Assembly: GCF_900115955.1 (NCBI RefSeq)
Contig: NZ_FOYL01000010.1
Location: 124,001-188,000 of the forward strand
DNA length: 64,000 nucleotides
Source of the DNA: Lentzea waywayandensis
Lineage (GTDB): Bacteria; Actinomycetota; Actinomycetes; Mycobacteriales; Pseudonocardiaceae
Direction: 5' to 3'
The position numbers and the translations under genes are program-made. The notes beneath the pieces were generated by a model. That model did not search any database. It saw only the letters and a program-made list of their open reading frames with translations, and was not told where the DNA came from. Shown here piece by piece: positions 18,080 through 25,791 of this stretch (positions are counted from its first letter, which is position 1; each line of letters opens with the position of its first letter).

Positions 18080-18382
18080 ATGGAGATCTGGCACAACCCG
18101 CGCTGCTCGAAGAGCCGCGCGGCCAAGCAACGCCTCGACGACAGCAACGTCGAGTACACCGAACGCCGCTACCTCGACGACGTCCCCACCGCCGAAGAGC
18201 TGGACCACGTCCTGCAACTGCTCGGCAAACACCCCTGGGAAATCGCGCGCGCCAAGGAAGCGGCCTACCCCAAGGACCTCGAACACGACCGCGCGAAATG
18301 GATCGCGCACATGGTCGCCAACCCGAGCCTGATCGAACGCCCGATCATCATCGACGGGAACACCGCGCGCATCGAGCGCTAG
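18080..18382 (+). CDS. ArsC-family (arsenate reductase-like) protein
   Basis: 100 residues with the glutaredoxin-like ArsC fold. The active-site loop NPRCSKSRAAK has Cys9, followed by NVEYTERRYLDD and the C-terminal family segment ERPIIIDGNTARIER. The protein is shorter than E. coli ArsC (141 residues). It belongs to the YffB/ArsC-like group, for which arsenate reduction is not assured. No arsB or arsR gene adjoins it. The ATG at 18080 is preceded by a short leader without a clear Shine-Dalgarno. Its end overlaps the convergent marC-type gene by 4 nt. Confidence 0.88.
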   Translation: MEIWHNPRCSKSRAAKQRLDDSNVEYTERRYLDDVPTAEELDHVLQLLGKHPWEIARAKEAAYPKDLEHDRAKWIAHMVANPSLIERPIIIDGNTARIER

Positions 18383-18993
18383 ACGCCCGAGGCGATGAAG
18401 CCCGCGACCGACGACGCGACGAGCTGCACGGCGATCGCGGCCAGCAGCAGGCCGGCGATCTTGGCCATCAGCAGGATCCCGCTCTCCTTGAACACCTTGA
18501 TCAGCAGGCCGGCGGACCGCAGTGTCCCCAGCAGCACGAGGTGCACGGCCACGATCGCCGCGGCCAGCGCGAAGTACGAACCCCAGGCACCGTCGGCCTG
18601 GCGCACGAACACGATCGTCGCGGCGATGGCACCGGGTCCGGCCAGCAGCGGCGTTCCCAGCGGCACGAGGGCGATGTTCACGTCCTCGACCTCGGGATGG
18701 TTGGTCGCGCCCTTGCCCGTCAGCAGGTCCAGCGCGATCAGCAACAGCAGCAACCCGCCCGCGCCCTGCAGGGCGGGAATGCCGATGTGCATGTAGGCCA
18801 GGATCGAGTTGCCGGCCACGGCGAACAGCGTGATCACCAGGAACGACACCAGCACGCCCTGCCGCGCCGCCTTCTTGCGCGCCTCGCGGGACTTGCGGCC
18901 CACCAGGCCCAGGAACACGGGCACGGTGCCGGGCGGATCCATGATCACCAGCAGCGTGATCGAGGCCTCGATGAAGAGCCGCAGGTTGAACAC
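18379..18993 (-). CDS. MarC family (UPF0056) integral membrane protein
   Basis: 204 residues with six hydrophobic segments. Family landmarks are MDPPGTVPVFLGL near the N-terminus, GILAYMHIGIPALQGAGGLLLL in the third helix (given here as GIPALQGAGG), and PLGTPLLAGPGAIA before the fifth. MarC proteins were once linked to multiple antibiotic resistance, but their transport substrate is not established. The GTG start at 18993 encodes MFNLRLF. It lies downstream of the PHP gene on the same strand after 12 nt, so cotranscription is likely. It converges with the ArsC-like gene. Confidence 0.92.
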   Translation of the reverse strand: MFNLRLFIEASITLLVIMDPPGTVPVFLGLVGRKSREARKKAARQGVLVSFLVITLFAVAGNSILAYMHIGIPALQGAGGLLLLLIALDLLTGKGATNHPEVEDVNIALVPLGTPLLAGPGAIAATIVFVRQADGAWGSYFALAAAIVAVHLVLLGTLRSAGLLIKVFKESGILLMAKIAGLLLAAIAVQLVASSVAGFIASGV

Positions 18994-19005
18994 CGCAACA
19001 CCGCC

Positions 19006-19887
19006 CTATCCGACGAGGATCTTGCCGCCTGTCGCCCTCTCGGCCAGAGCATCCAGCATCTCCGGCGCCGTCGTCTCCGCGCCGAGCCGGACCGTCTTGT
19101 TCGTGCCGTGGTAGTCACTCGACCCGGTGACGATCAGTCCCAGCGAGTCTGCCAGCGAACGCAACGACCGGCGCGTCTCCTGATCGTGGTCCGGGTGGTC
19201 CACCTCGACCCCGGCCAGGCCGGCCGAAGCCAGCGACCGCACGACGTCCGGCGCCACGACGGGGCCGCGGGACCGGGCGAAGGGGTGTGCGAGCACGGTG
19301 ACGCCGCCGGCCTCGGTGATCATCTCGATCGCGCGCTCGACGGGCGTGTCGGTGCGGCCCACGTAGTACTGGCCGCCGGTCAGGAACGTCGCGAACGCCT
19401 CGTCGACCGACGACACCACCCCGGCGCGGATCAGCGCCTGGGCGAGGTGCGGGCGTCCGGCCGGCGCGTCGAACGGCAGGCGGGACATCAGGTCGACCGG
19501 GTCGATCGGGAAGCCGTCGGCCTGCATCATCTCGGCCATCTTCTGCAGCCTCTGCCGCCGCTCCTCGCGCAGGCGGGACTGCTCCTTCATCAGCATGGCG
19601 TGCGTCGGGTCGTACAGGTACGCCAGCAGATGAACGGTGATGGTGTGGCCGTAGCCGTCCGGCGAGGAGCACGACAGCTCTGCTCCGCGCACCAGCCGCA
19701 GGCCGGCAGGCAACGCCGCAACGGCCTCTGCCCACCCTGCCGCCGTGTCGTGGTCCGTGATCGCCACCGCGTCGAGTCCCGCGAGGGACGCGGCCCTCAC
19801 CAGGTCGGCAGGGCTGTCGGTGCCGTCGGACTCGGACGAATGGGTGTGCAGATCGATGACCACGTCGTCCAGTGTGGACGACGTCAC
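19006..19887 (-). CDS. PHP-domain phosphoesterase
   Basis: 293 residues. Polymerase-and-histidinol-phosphatase metal-site motifs are visible: DLHTHSSESDG near residue 12 (HxH), ITDHDT (about 45), a Glu in RGAELSC, the His in TVLAHPFARSR, and a C-terminal SSDYHG. Full-length members of this family hydrolyse 3',5'-nucleoside bisphosphates or trim RNA (RNase AM/TrpH group). That activity is inferred. The GTG at 19887 is taken as start, with alternatives further in. The upstream neighbour is the PH-domain gene (13 nt) and the downstream one is marC-type, so these are one minus-strand operon. Confidence 0.9.
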   Translation of the reverse strand: MTSSTLDDVVIDLHTHSSESDGTDSPADLVRAASLAGLDAVAITDHDTAAGWAEAVAALPAGLRLVRGAELSCSSPDGYGHTITVHLLAYLYDPTHAMLMKEQSRLREERRQRLQKMAEMMQADGFPIDPVDLMSRLPFDAPAGRPHLAQALIRAGVVSSVDEAFATFLTGGQYYVGRTDTPVERAIEMITEAGGVTVLAHPFARSRGPVVAPDVVRSLASAGLAGVEVDHPDHDQETRRSLRSLADSLGLIVTGSSDYHGTNKTVRLGAETTAPEMLDALAERATGGKILVG

Positions 19888-19899
19888 GAACGACCCGTG

Positions 19900-20460
19900 T
19901 TACGGGACCATCTTCTTGCCGCGCGCCGCGCGCTGGGCCTTGATCATCGAGAACCGCTCGGCCTGGGCCTTCTTGTCGCCGAAGGTCAGCTCCGAGATGG
20001 CGTCGTAGACCTCTTCGGGGTTCGGCAGGAACTCCAGGCGGTTCAGCGCCTGGATCTGACCCGCCGACTCCACGATGAGCGTGCCGTAGCCGAACATGCG
20101 TCCGGCCACGGTGCGCTCGTAGGTGAGGTCGGTGACCTTGGTGATGGGCATCATCGCGACCTTGGTCTCGAAGACGCCCGAGGTCAGCATGAAGCGCTTG
20201 TCGGTGACGACGATGCGCTCCACCCACCACTCGATGATGAAGTACGCCACGCGCAGCAGCACGAGCAAAGCTCCGTACCACAGCACGTTCTGGATCACGC
20301 CCGCGTCCGCCGGGAGCAGGTACGAGATCATCATGAAGCCGGCGAGCAGCGCCGCCGCCTCCAGGACGTCCCAGATCAGATAGGACCAGTGCCTGCGCAC
20401 ACGGATGACCCGACGCTCGCTCTGGAGCAGGTAGTCGTCCGGATCACGTGGTGCGAACAT
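19900..20460 (-). CDS. PH-domain (bPH2) membrane protein
   Basis: 186 residues. A short N-terminus with a conserved LLQSERRVIRVRRHW is followed by two membrane helices (LEAAALLAGFMMISYLL and VLWYGALLVLLRVAYFII). A bacterial PH-like domain comes next (VTDKRFMLTSGVF, MPITKVTDLTYERT, FGYGTLIVESAG). The family (YdbS/YdbT-like) is widespread in actinobacteria and its role is not known. The ATG at 20460 starts the protein. It heads the PH-PHP-MarC run and follows the 55-residue membrane protein gene after 88 nt. Confidence 0.88.
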   Translation of the reverse strand: MFAPRDPDDYLLQSERRVIRVRRHWSYLIWDVLEAAALLAGFMMISYLLPADAGVIQNVLWYGALLVLLRVAYFIIEWWVERIVVTDKRFMLTSGVFETKVAMMPITKVTDLTYERTVAGRMFGYGTLIVESAGQIQALNRLEFLPNPEEVYDAISELTFGDKKAQAERFSMIKAQRAARGKKMVP

Positions 20461-20472
20461 GCGCTACCAGCC

Positions 20473-20546
20473 CTTCCTGGTACCAGGCACTGCCCTGTCC
20501 ATCCTGCTCCCCCGGCCACCTCGATGGGTAGCCGGTTACCAGGAAG
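20473..20546. repeat. Imperfect inverted repeat between membrane-protein genes
   Basis: CTTCCTGGTACC (20473-20484) and GGTTACCAGGAAG (20534-20546) are inverted copies differing by one base insertion. They flank the short spacer between the 55-residue gene and the PH-domain gene. There is no T tract; the function is unknown. Confidence 0.4.
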
Positions 20547-20547
20547 C

Positions 20548-20715
20548 CTAGAAGACGGAGCGCACGAAGGTGATCAGAGCCTCAGCCGCGGTCCGCAGCG
20601 AGTTGAGGATGTTCTGCACCAGTTGGGCCGCCTGCTGGGGCTCCGCGATGAGGAAGAAGAGCAGCAAGGCGATTCCAGCGAAAGTGAGAATCTTCTTCAA
20701 GTTCACGGTGTCCAC
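20548..20715 (-). CDS. 55-residue membrane protein
   Basis: 55 residues from a GTG at 20715 (MDTVNLKKILTFAGIALLLF...). One hydrophobic helix (ILTFAGIALLLFFLIA) is followed by an amphipathic helical C-terminus (LVQNILNSLRTAAEALITFV). Short proteins of this type (NLKKILTFAGIALLLFF) recur in Pseudonocardiaceae as I remember, but no function is known. A GTG at 20706 (MNLKK) is an alternative start. A longer in-frame opening at 20775 is less likely because its extra residues are not hydrophobic or conserved-looking. It lies on the minus strand ahead of the PH-domain gene. Confidence 0.75.
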   Translation of the reverse strand: MDTVNLKKILTFAGIALLLFFLIAEPQQAAQLVQNILNSLRTAAEALITFVRSVF

Positions 20716-20840
20716 CCCGTCCGCGTCGCACCCGTTTGGCGCCGTTCGTGACCGTTGTACAGCACGATTCAGCACCTTGGGAGATTTGTACCGCAGCCGG
20801 GGTAGCGGAGAGCACCGCCGTTCCGGTGTGACTACGCTTC

Positions 20841-21260
20841 GTGATCGTGACGGCCAGCAGCAAGCGCACCATCCGTTGCGTCGGAGCCATCGTTCATGAC
20901 TCGAATGGGCGACTACTGCTCGTGCGACGCGCCAATCCTCCTGGTGAGGGCCTGTGGTCGATACCAGGCGGGCGCGTGGAGCCTGATGAGACGGATGAGA
21001 CTGCCGTGACTAGGGAACTAGCCGAGGAGACGGGACTCTCCGTCACCGTCGGCCGCCTCGTCGGCCACGTGGAGCGAGCTGCCCCGAACGGGGTTTATTC
21101 GATCTTCGACTACGAATGCCAGGTCACATCGGGTTTGCTCCGAGCGGGCGACGACGCATCGGATGTCGCTTGGGTCGACGGTGCGACCTTGGACACACTT
21201 CCGACCACCGACGGGCTGGTGGAAGCGCTCTCCCAGTGGAACTGCCTGCCCAGGACCTGA
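20841..21260 (+). CDS. Nudix hydrolase
   Basis: 139 residues with a complete Nudix box: G in GGRVEPDE, Glu, then TRELAEETGL, fitting GX5EX7REUXEEXGU (about residues 44-66). It hydrolyses a nucleoside diphosphate linked to another moiety; the substrate cannot be read from sequence. The first strand CVGAIVHDSNGRLLLVRR and the WSIPGG entry are typical of ADP-ribose or MutT-like members. The start is GTG at 20841 or GTG at 20847; a TACGCT -10-like hexamer at 20831 would make the transcript almost leaderless. It is divergent from the 55-residue membrane protein gene. Base composition is slightly lower in GC than its neighbours. Confidence 0.93.
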   Translation: MIVTASSKRTIRCVGAIVHDSNGRLLLVRRANPPGEGLWSIPGGRVEPDETDETAVTRELAEETGLSVTVGRLVGHVERAAPNGVYSIFDYECQVTSGLLRAGDDASDVAWVDGATLDTLPTTDGLVEALSQWNCLPRT

Positions 21261-21288
21261 TCAGGGTTCACGCGTTAGTGGCCCGCGT

Positions 21289-22284
21289 TCAACGCCAAAC
21301 GAGACGTTGCCCGTGAGCCTCGGTGGTGGCCAGAGTGGTCGTCTCCACGCCTGAGTCACGCACATGGATGAGCCGCAGCTCACCGGCCTCGTGGGCGGCC
21401 CACCAGACAGGCCGGCCCAAAGCCGACAATGCGGGCACGAGGTCGAGCCCGGACCCGCTGGAGATCACGACGAGCGGCGCGTCGATCGGCTCGACCGCCT
21501 TGGCGAGGTCCGTGAGCGGGTCGCCGGTCACCAACCGCGGCGGGTTCTTGCGCAGCACCCCGCACGCCACTCCGAACAGACGCAGCCGCTCCGGCTGGTC
21601 GGCCCACACGCAGGCCTCCAGCCACGCGTAGGCGTCCTCGTCGGCCAGGTCGGCGGGTGCCACCCCGATGCCCGCCTTCGCGGCCACCTTGACCGTCTTG
21701 GGCAGCTTCGGCAGCGCCGCGCCCGGCGCGAGCTCCAGCGCGCAGTGCAGCCCCAGCGCGGCCTTCGTCGGGCCCGCGACGAGCTGACCGGCCTCCGCGG
21801 TCTGGTAGCGGTACGAGTACTGGTCGAGCCCGAGCAGCAGGCCGGCGGTCGTCGCGACCTCCACGAGCCCGATCGGCCCGCCCGCCTGCTTCGCCGCGGC
21901 CACGACGGCCGGGAAGAGCAGGGCCGCGCGCCGCACCTCGTTGGTCTGGATCACCTGGGTGCTCACCAGGGCCCGCACGCGGTCGCCGCGTTCCAGCAGG
22001 AAGTCCCGGAACAACGGCCAGGTGCTCTCGTCTGCGCCGTACGTCCCGCCGAGCGACGGGTAGTAGTTCGAGAGCTGGTGGAACGGCTCGGCCTGCACCA
22101 GCCGGTGCGCCGCCGCCAGCAGGAGTTCGCCCGTGGCGTTGTCCTCGCCGGCGGCGGTCAGCAGGTCGGCGACCTCCGGATCGGCGGCAGCACGGGACGC
22201 GAGGTGCTCGTAGAGCGGCGAGATCGCCGCAGCCTCCTCCGCGAACGCACGCAACCGTTGCTGTGCCAGATCCAGAGAAGTCAC
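21289..22284 (-). CDS. DUF2332 family protein, copy 1
   Basis: 331 residues. Family features are HQLSNYYPSLGG, STQVIQTNEVRRAALLFP, IGLVEVATTAGLLLGLDQYSY and, near the C-terminus, PLVVISSGSGLDLVPALS. The fold looks related to Rossmann-type methyltransferases (LVEVATTAGLLLGL occupies the place of the SAM glycine loop) but the function is unknown. The GTG at 22284 has AAGGAG 5 nt upstream and touches the stop of the MaoC gene, so the two genes are coupled. In-frame codons further upstream lie inside the MaoC gene. A paralogue is encoded at 24647-25735. Confidence 0.87.
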   Translation of the reverse strand: MTSLDLAQQRLRAFAEEAAAISPLYEHLASRAAADPEVADLLTAAGEDNATGELLLAAAHRLVQAEPFHQLSNYYPSLGGTYGADESTWPLFRDFLLERGDRVRALVSTQVIQTNEVRRAALLFPAVVAAAKQAGGPIGLVEVATTAGLLLGLDQYSYRYQTAEAGQLVAGPTKAALGLHCALELAPGAALPKLPKTVKVAAKAGIGVAPADLADEDAYAWLEACVWADQPERLRLFGVACGVLRKNPPRLVTGDPLTDLAKAVEPIDAPLVVISSGSGLDLVPALSALGRPVWWAAHEAGELRLIHVRDSGVETTTLATTEAHGQRLVWR

Positions 22285-22285
22285 T

Positions 22286-22789
22286 TCACTCCTTGGGTTC
22301 AGGGCGTCCAGGCTGCTCGCCACCGCGAGCGTCACCGTAGGACTGCTTCGGCACCATGACCTTGCGCCTGAAGACGCACACGACCGTGCCGTCCTGTTTG
22401 TAGCCGCGAGTCTCCACGTAGACCACGCCCCTGTCGTCCTTCGACTTGGACGGCGTCTTGTCGAGCACCTCGGTCTCACCGTAGATCGTGTCACCGTGGA
22501 ACGTGGGCTTCACGTGCCGCAGCGACTCGATCTCCAGGTTGGCGATGGCCTTGCCGGAGACGTCGGGCACGGACATGCCCAGCAGCAACGAGTAGATGTA
22601 GTTGCCGACGACGACGTTCTTGCCGAAGTCCGTCGTGTTCTCCGCGTAGTTCACGTCCATGTGGAGCGGGTGGTGATTCATCGTGAGCAGGCAGAACAGG
22701 TGGTCGTCGTACTCCGTCACCGTCTTGCCAGGCCAGTGCTTGTAGACCGCTCCGACCTCGAACTCCTCGTAGTACCGACCGAACTGCAC
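22286..22789 (-). CDS. MaoC-like dehydratase (R-specific enoyl-CoA hydratase type)
   Basis: 167 residues with the hot-dog fold of MaoC/(R)-hydratases. The hydratase segment reads TVTEYDDHLFCLLTMNHHPLH in pieces: Tyr-Asp-Asp-His, then NHHPLHMD carrying the catalytic His. GNYIYSLLLGMS and RHVKPTFHGDTIY are family strands. It probably hydrates or dehydrates an enoyl-CoA thioester. A His-rich active site without the N-terminal half suggests a homodimer. The ATG at 22789 follows GGAGG. The stop abuts the DUF2332 start. The upstream region is shared with corA on the other strand. Confidence 0.9.
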   Translation of the reverse strand: MQFGRYYEEFEVGAVYKHWPGKTVTEYDDHLFCLLTMNHHPLHMDVNYAENTTDFGKNVVVGNYIYSLLLGMSVPDVSGKAIANLEIESLRHVKPTFHGDTIYGETEVLDKTPSKSKDDRGVVYVETRGYKQDGTVVCVFRRKVMVPKQSYGDARGGEQPGRPEPKE

Positions 22790-22927
22790 TGCGCCTCCAA
22801 CTACGTGTGATCGAGATCTGTCTCAGGTGGGGAGACAGTCTTTACGCGGAGGGAGTACCCTCGGCAACCGGTGTGTGAGGATTTCCACCACCCGTGCCTT
22901 TCGCCCTTAGGAGGTGAGGACCCCGAA
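22790..22927. other. Divergent promoter region, MaoC / corA side
   Basis: The 286-bp gap between the MaoC and corA genes carries no RNA gene that I can recognise. It contains a strong Shine-Dalgarno-like AGGAGGTGAGG at 22908-22918 ahead of the small frame at 22928, and the palindrome CTAGATCGTTCTAG at 22981-22996 region. Confidence 0.4.
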
Positions 22928-22987
22928 ATGAGCAAGGACCCCCACCCTGCCAGTACCAAGCGCGTCCTCACCGAGGTGGCCTGCTAG
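22928..22987 (+). CDS. Possible 19-residue small ORF upstream of corA
   Basis: ATG at 22928 to TAG at 22985-22987 encodes MSKDPHPASTKRVLTEVAC. An unusually good Shine-Dalgarno (AGGAGGT) lies about 12 nt upstream, which is a slightly long spacing. The peptide is basic in the middle, ends in Cys and has no signal sequence. It could be a translated leader that senses Mg or ribosome state ahead of corA (start at 23077), a free small peptide, or chance. I cannot decide from one sequence. Confidence 0.35.
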   Translation: MSKDPHPASTKRVLTEVAC

Positions 22988-23076
22988 ATCGTTCTAGTTC
23001 GCTGAGTTTCCCCCGGTAGGACGCCCGTCGTGCTTTTCGTGCACTTCGACGACGTGTGGCCCTGGAGGAACTCACC

Positions 23077-24147
23077 ATGCCCAGCTTGCCCTCGATCCGC
23101 GGACGCGGCGCCCAGCAGCGCCCGACGCCGCACATCTCCGTGCCGTTGTCGCACTACGTGGTCGACTGCGCGGTGTACGTGGACGGCAAGCGCTTGCCCG
23201 GCCGCTGGACGCACACCGACGCCGTCAAAGAGGTGCGCAAGCGCAAGGACGGGTTCGTCTGGATCGGCCTGCACGAGCCGGATTCCGAACAGATCGAGGG
23301 CATCGCGGAGACGTTCGGGCTGCACGAGCTCGCGGTCGAGGACGCGGTGCACGCGCACCAGCGCCCGAAGCTGGAGCGCTACGACAACACGCTCTTCATG
23401 GTCTTCAAGACCGTTCGCTACGTGACGAACGAATCCCCCGACGCCGCCAACGAGATCGTCGAGTCCGGCGAGATCATGGTGTTCCTGGGCAAGGATTTCG
23501 TCATCACGGTGCGGCACGGCAACCACTCCGGCCTGTCCAAGCTGCGGCACGTGCTGGAGGCCGACCCGGAGCGGCTGGAGATCGGTCCGTCCGCGGTGAT
23601 GCACGCGATCGCCGACCAGGTGGTCGACAACTACCTCGAGGTCACCGACCACATCGAGGACGACATCGACCGCATGGAGGAAAAGGTCTTCGCGCCGCGC
23701 ACCGAGGTGAGCGCGGAGCAGATCTACATGTTCAAGCGCGAGGTCGTCGAGCTGCGCCGCGCGGTGATGCCGCTCGCGAACCCGTTGCGCCGCTTGGCGG
23801 AGGGCTACACGCCGCTCATCCCCGAGCAGGTGCGGGCGTTCTTCCGCGACGTCGACGACCACCTCACCGAGGTCTCCGAGCGTGTCACCGCGTTCGACGA
23901 ACTGCTGACGACGCTGGTCGACGCGACGCTCGCGAAGATCACGTTGCAGCAGAACACCGACATGCGCAAGATCACCTCCTGGGTCGCGATCATCTCCGTG
24001 CCCACCATGGTCGTCGGTGTGTACGGCATGAACTTCGACTACATGCCCGAGCTGAAGTGGAAGTTCGGCTACCCGCTGATCATGAGTCTGGTCCTGATCG
24101 CCTGCCTGACGCTCTACCGAATACTGCGCCGAAATCGCTGGCTCTAG
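23077..24147 (+). CDS. corA: CorA family magnesium/divalent cation channel
   Basis: 356 residues. A long N-terminal cytoplasmic alpha/beta domain (WIGLHEPDSEQ, LAVEDAVHAHQRPKLERYD) leads into the stalk helix (DDIDRMEEKVF) and two C-terminal membrane helices. The signature YGMNF of the selectivity loop lies at about residue 307 after the first helix (AIISVPTMVVGVYGMNF), and the positively charged C-terminus RILRRNRW is typical. It imports Mg2+ or Co2+ as a pentamer. The ATG at 23077 has GGAGG 8 nt upstream. An in-frame GTG at 23056 is less likely. In M. tuberculosis corA (Rv1239c) adjoins sugC; here about 7 kb separates them. Confidence 0.96.
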   Translation: MPSLPSIRGRGAQQRPTPHISVPLSHYVVDCAVYVDGKRLPGRWTHTDAVKEVRKRKDGFVWIGLHEPDSEQIEGIAETFGLHELAVEDAVHAHQRPKLERYDNTLFMVFKTVRYVTNESPDAANEIVESGEIMVFLGKDFVITVRHGNHSGLSKLRHVLEADPERLEIGPSAVMHAIADQVVDNYLEVTDHIEDDIDRMEEKVFAPRTEVSAEQIYMFKREVVELRRAVMPLANPLRRLAEGYTPLIPEQVRAFFRDVDDHLTEVSERVTAFDELLTTLVDATLAKITLQQNTDMRKITSWVAIISVPTMVVGVYGMNFDYMPELKWKFGYPLIMSLVLIACLTLYRILRRNRWL

Positions 24148-24188
24148 TCCCGGTTTCGCCCGCTTTTTCGTTGTAGAAGGGCCCTGTC

Positions 24189-24284
24189 ATGACCAGAATG
24201 CTCACCAACATCCGCTTCTGGATCCTCGCGTTCCTGCTCTGCTGGATCACCACCGTGTTCGTGCTGATCAGCGGAACGCCCTGA
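24189..24284 (+). CDS. 31-residue membrane microprotein
   Basis: ATG 24189 to TGA 24284 gives MTRMLTNIRFWILAFLLCWI followed by TTVFVLISGTP: a single membrane helix after a short basic N-terminus. It closely matches the first 30 residues of the next gene product (LTNIRFWILAF versus LTNLRFWLLVF, then CWITTVFV versus GWLAMVFV). A partial tandem duplication is the simplest origin. AGAAGGG stands 8-14 nt upstream and the next gene starts 1 nt after the stop, so the pair is cotranscribed. The function is unknown; it may pair with its neighbour in the membrane. Confidence 0.7.
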   Translation: MTRMLTNIRFWILAFLLCWITTVFVLISGTP

Positions 24285-24285
24285 C

Positions 24286-24663
24286 GTGTACAAGCGGCTG
24301 ACGAACCTCAGGTTCTGGCTGCTGGTGTTCCCGATCGGCTGGCTCGCGATGGTGTTCGTCTCCATCGCGGTCTGGCCGTCACCGGGCGCCGCGTCACCGG
24401 ACGAGCTCGCCGCCGAGGTGACGAACGCGTTGCGCGCACACGACTTCCACAAGCTGGAGCCGTTGCTCGCGGTCGGCGGCGAGGACGTCGCGAAGTCGAC
24501 CGCGGACCAGTTCCAGACCGCACAGGTGGAGCGCGGCGTCTACCGCGACGGCGCCGTCGTCGTCGAGTACACGCACGACGGCACCCGCGCGGAGTTCCGG
24601 CTGCCCGTGGAGATGCAGGACGGCCGGTACGTGGTGAACCCCGTCGTCACTCCCAAGGGGTGA
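24286..24663 (+). CDS. Membrane-anchored small extracytoplasmic protein
   Basis: 125 residues. The N-terminal anchor (FWLLVFPIGWLAMVFVSIAV, about 9-29) is followed by a soluble domain of about 90 residues (DELAAEVTNALRAHDFHKL, LLAVGGEDVAKSTADQF, a strand-rich C-terminus). The layout resembles small actinobacterial NTF2-like or lipoprotein-like domains, but no motif lets me name it. The GTG at 24286 lies 1 nt after the microprotein stop. Its end overlaps the convergent DUF2332 gene by 17 nt. Confidence 0.75.
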   Translation: MYKRLTNLRFWLLVFPIGWLAMVFVSIAVWPSPGAASPDELAAEVTNALRAHDFHKLEPLLAVGGEDVAKSTADQFQTAQVERGVYRDGAVVVEYTHDGTRAEFRLPVEMQDGRYVVNPVVTPKG

Positions 24664-25735
24664 CGTCCCAGGTGAACGGCGTGCCATGGCCCGCGCCGTG
24701 GCCGAGGTTCAGCGAGATCCCGGCCGGCCAGAGCTTGAGCAGCAGTTCGAACCGGTAGTCGTCGTCCGTGCGGCGCGGCTCGAAGACCAGCAGTGCCAAC
24801 GGTGACGTGGGTGTCGCCTTCGCGGCCGCGTCGGCCAGCACGGCCCTGCCCATCGCCCTGTCGGCGGGCGAGACGTACTGCCACACCACCGAATGCCACA
24901 CAACGGTGAGCACGTCGCGCTCGGCGCGGGCGAGCTGGTTCGCGAGCCACTCCGGCCCTGCCGACCGGTCGACTTTCACGGGATCCGTGGCGGCCAGGTC
25001 GAGCGCGTCCCTGAGGCGGTTCCACCTGCCGAGCTGGTCGGCCCAGACGAACGAGCTCAGGTGCAGCCGTCCGTCCTCTGTGGACACGTCGACCGGGTTG
25101 AGGTCGCAGCCCGCCCTGCCGACGACGCGCAGCCGGTGGCCCAGGTCCGCCGGTGGCCTGCCGGTCCACTCCGGGTCGAGGACCAGCAGGCTGTCCGGAT
25201 CGCCGAGGACCGTGTCCTCCAGCCGGTAGCCGACGTGGTGCGGGCGCAGGTTGAGTCCGCCGCTCGCGCCGACCTCCAGCAGCCGCACGCAGAACGGCAC
25301 CTGCCTGCCCGCGGCCTTCGCGGCCTCCTGCGCGGCGACCATCAGGCCGCCGTAGAGAGGCGCGCTGCGGCCGGGTTCGTTGGTCTGCACGACCGTGGCC
25401 AGGACGCGTTGCCGCAGGGCGTCCGCGTGCTCGTTGAGCGCGGGCAGCGCGTCCTCCCACAGCGTCGGCAGGTTCGGCTGGCCACCGACGGACGGGTAGT
25501 GCTTCGCGAGGCCCGGCGCACGCCCTTCGAGCACGAGCCGGTGGACGGCGCCCGCGAACCGCAGACCGGGCACGGTGCCCTCCCGGTCGCGTTCGGAGCC
25601 CGCCATGATCTTGGTCGTGACCCCGCCCTGTCTCAGGTCCTCGGCGGCGTCGGTGAGGAGTCGCTGGGTCAGCGGACTGCGGTCGCGGCAGGCGTGGGCG
25701 GCCGCGGCGAACAGCTCGGCAAGCACGACGTCCAC
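24647..25735 (-). CDS. DUF2332 family protein, copy 2
   Basis: 362 residues. It shares the family pattern with copy 1: LAKHYPSVGG, RVLATVVQTNEPGRSAPLYG, RLLEVGASGGLNLRPHHVGY and a C-terminal block around SPLALLVFEPR. Here the glycine loop is closer to a methyltransferase (LLEVGASGGLNL) than in copy 1. The start is the GTG at 25735 (VDVVLAELFAAAAHA) with GGCGGAG upstream. A GTG at 25726 is possible. It converges with the membrane protein gene and is divergent from the metallophosphoesterase gene. Confidence 0.86.
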   Translation of the reverse strand: MDVVLAELFAAAAHACRDRSPLTQRLLTDAAEDLRQGGVTTKIMAGSERDREGTVPGLRFAGAVHRLVLEGRAPGLAKHYPSVGGQPNLPTLWEDALPALNEHADALRQRVLATVVQTNEPGRSAPLYGGLMVAAQEAAKAAGRQVPFCVRLLEVGASGGLNLRPHHVGYRLEDTVLGDPDSLLVLDPEWTGRPPADLGHRLRVVGRAGCDLNPVDVSTEDGRLHLSSFVWADQLGRWNRLRDALDLAATDPVKVDRSAGPEWLANQLARAERDVLTVVWHSVVWQYVSPADRAMGRAVLADAAAKATPTSPLALLVFEPRRTDDDYRFELLLKLWPAGISLNLGHGAGHGTPFTWDVTPWE

Positions 25736-25791
25736 GCTAATGGCAGCTCCGCCGCCCGTCATGTGGTGAAAGACCTGATTACGCTGCTGGA

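Noticed and set aside
18298-20751. 817-codon plus-strand frame across three minus-strand genes
   Set aside because: It crosses the MarC, PHP and PH-domain genes, which have clear family motifs on the minus strand, and its own product has none.
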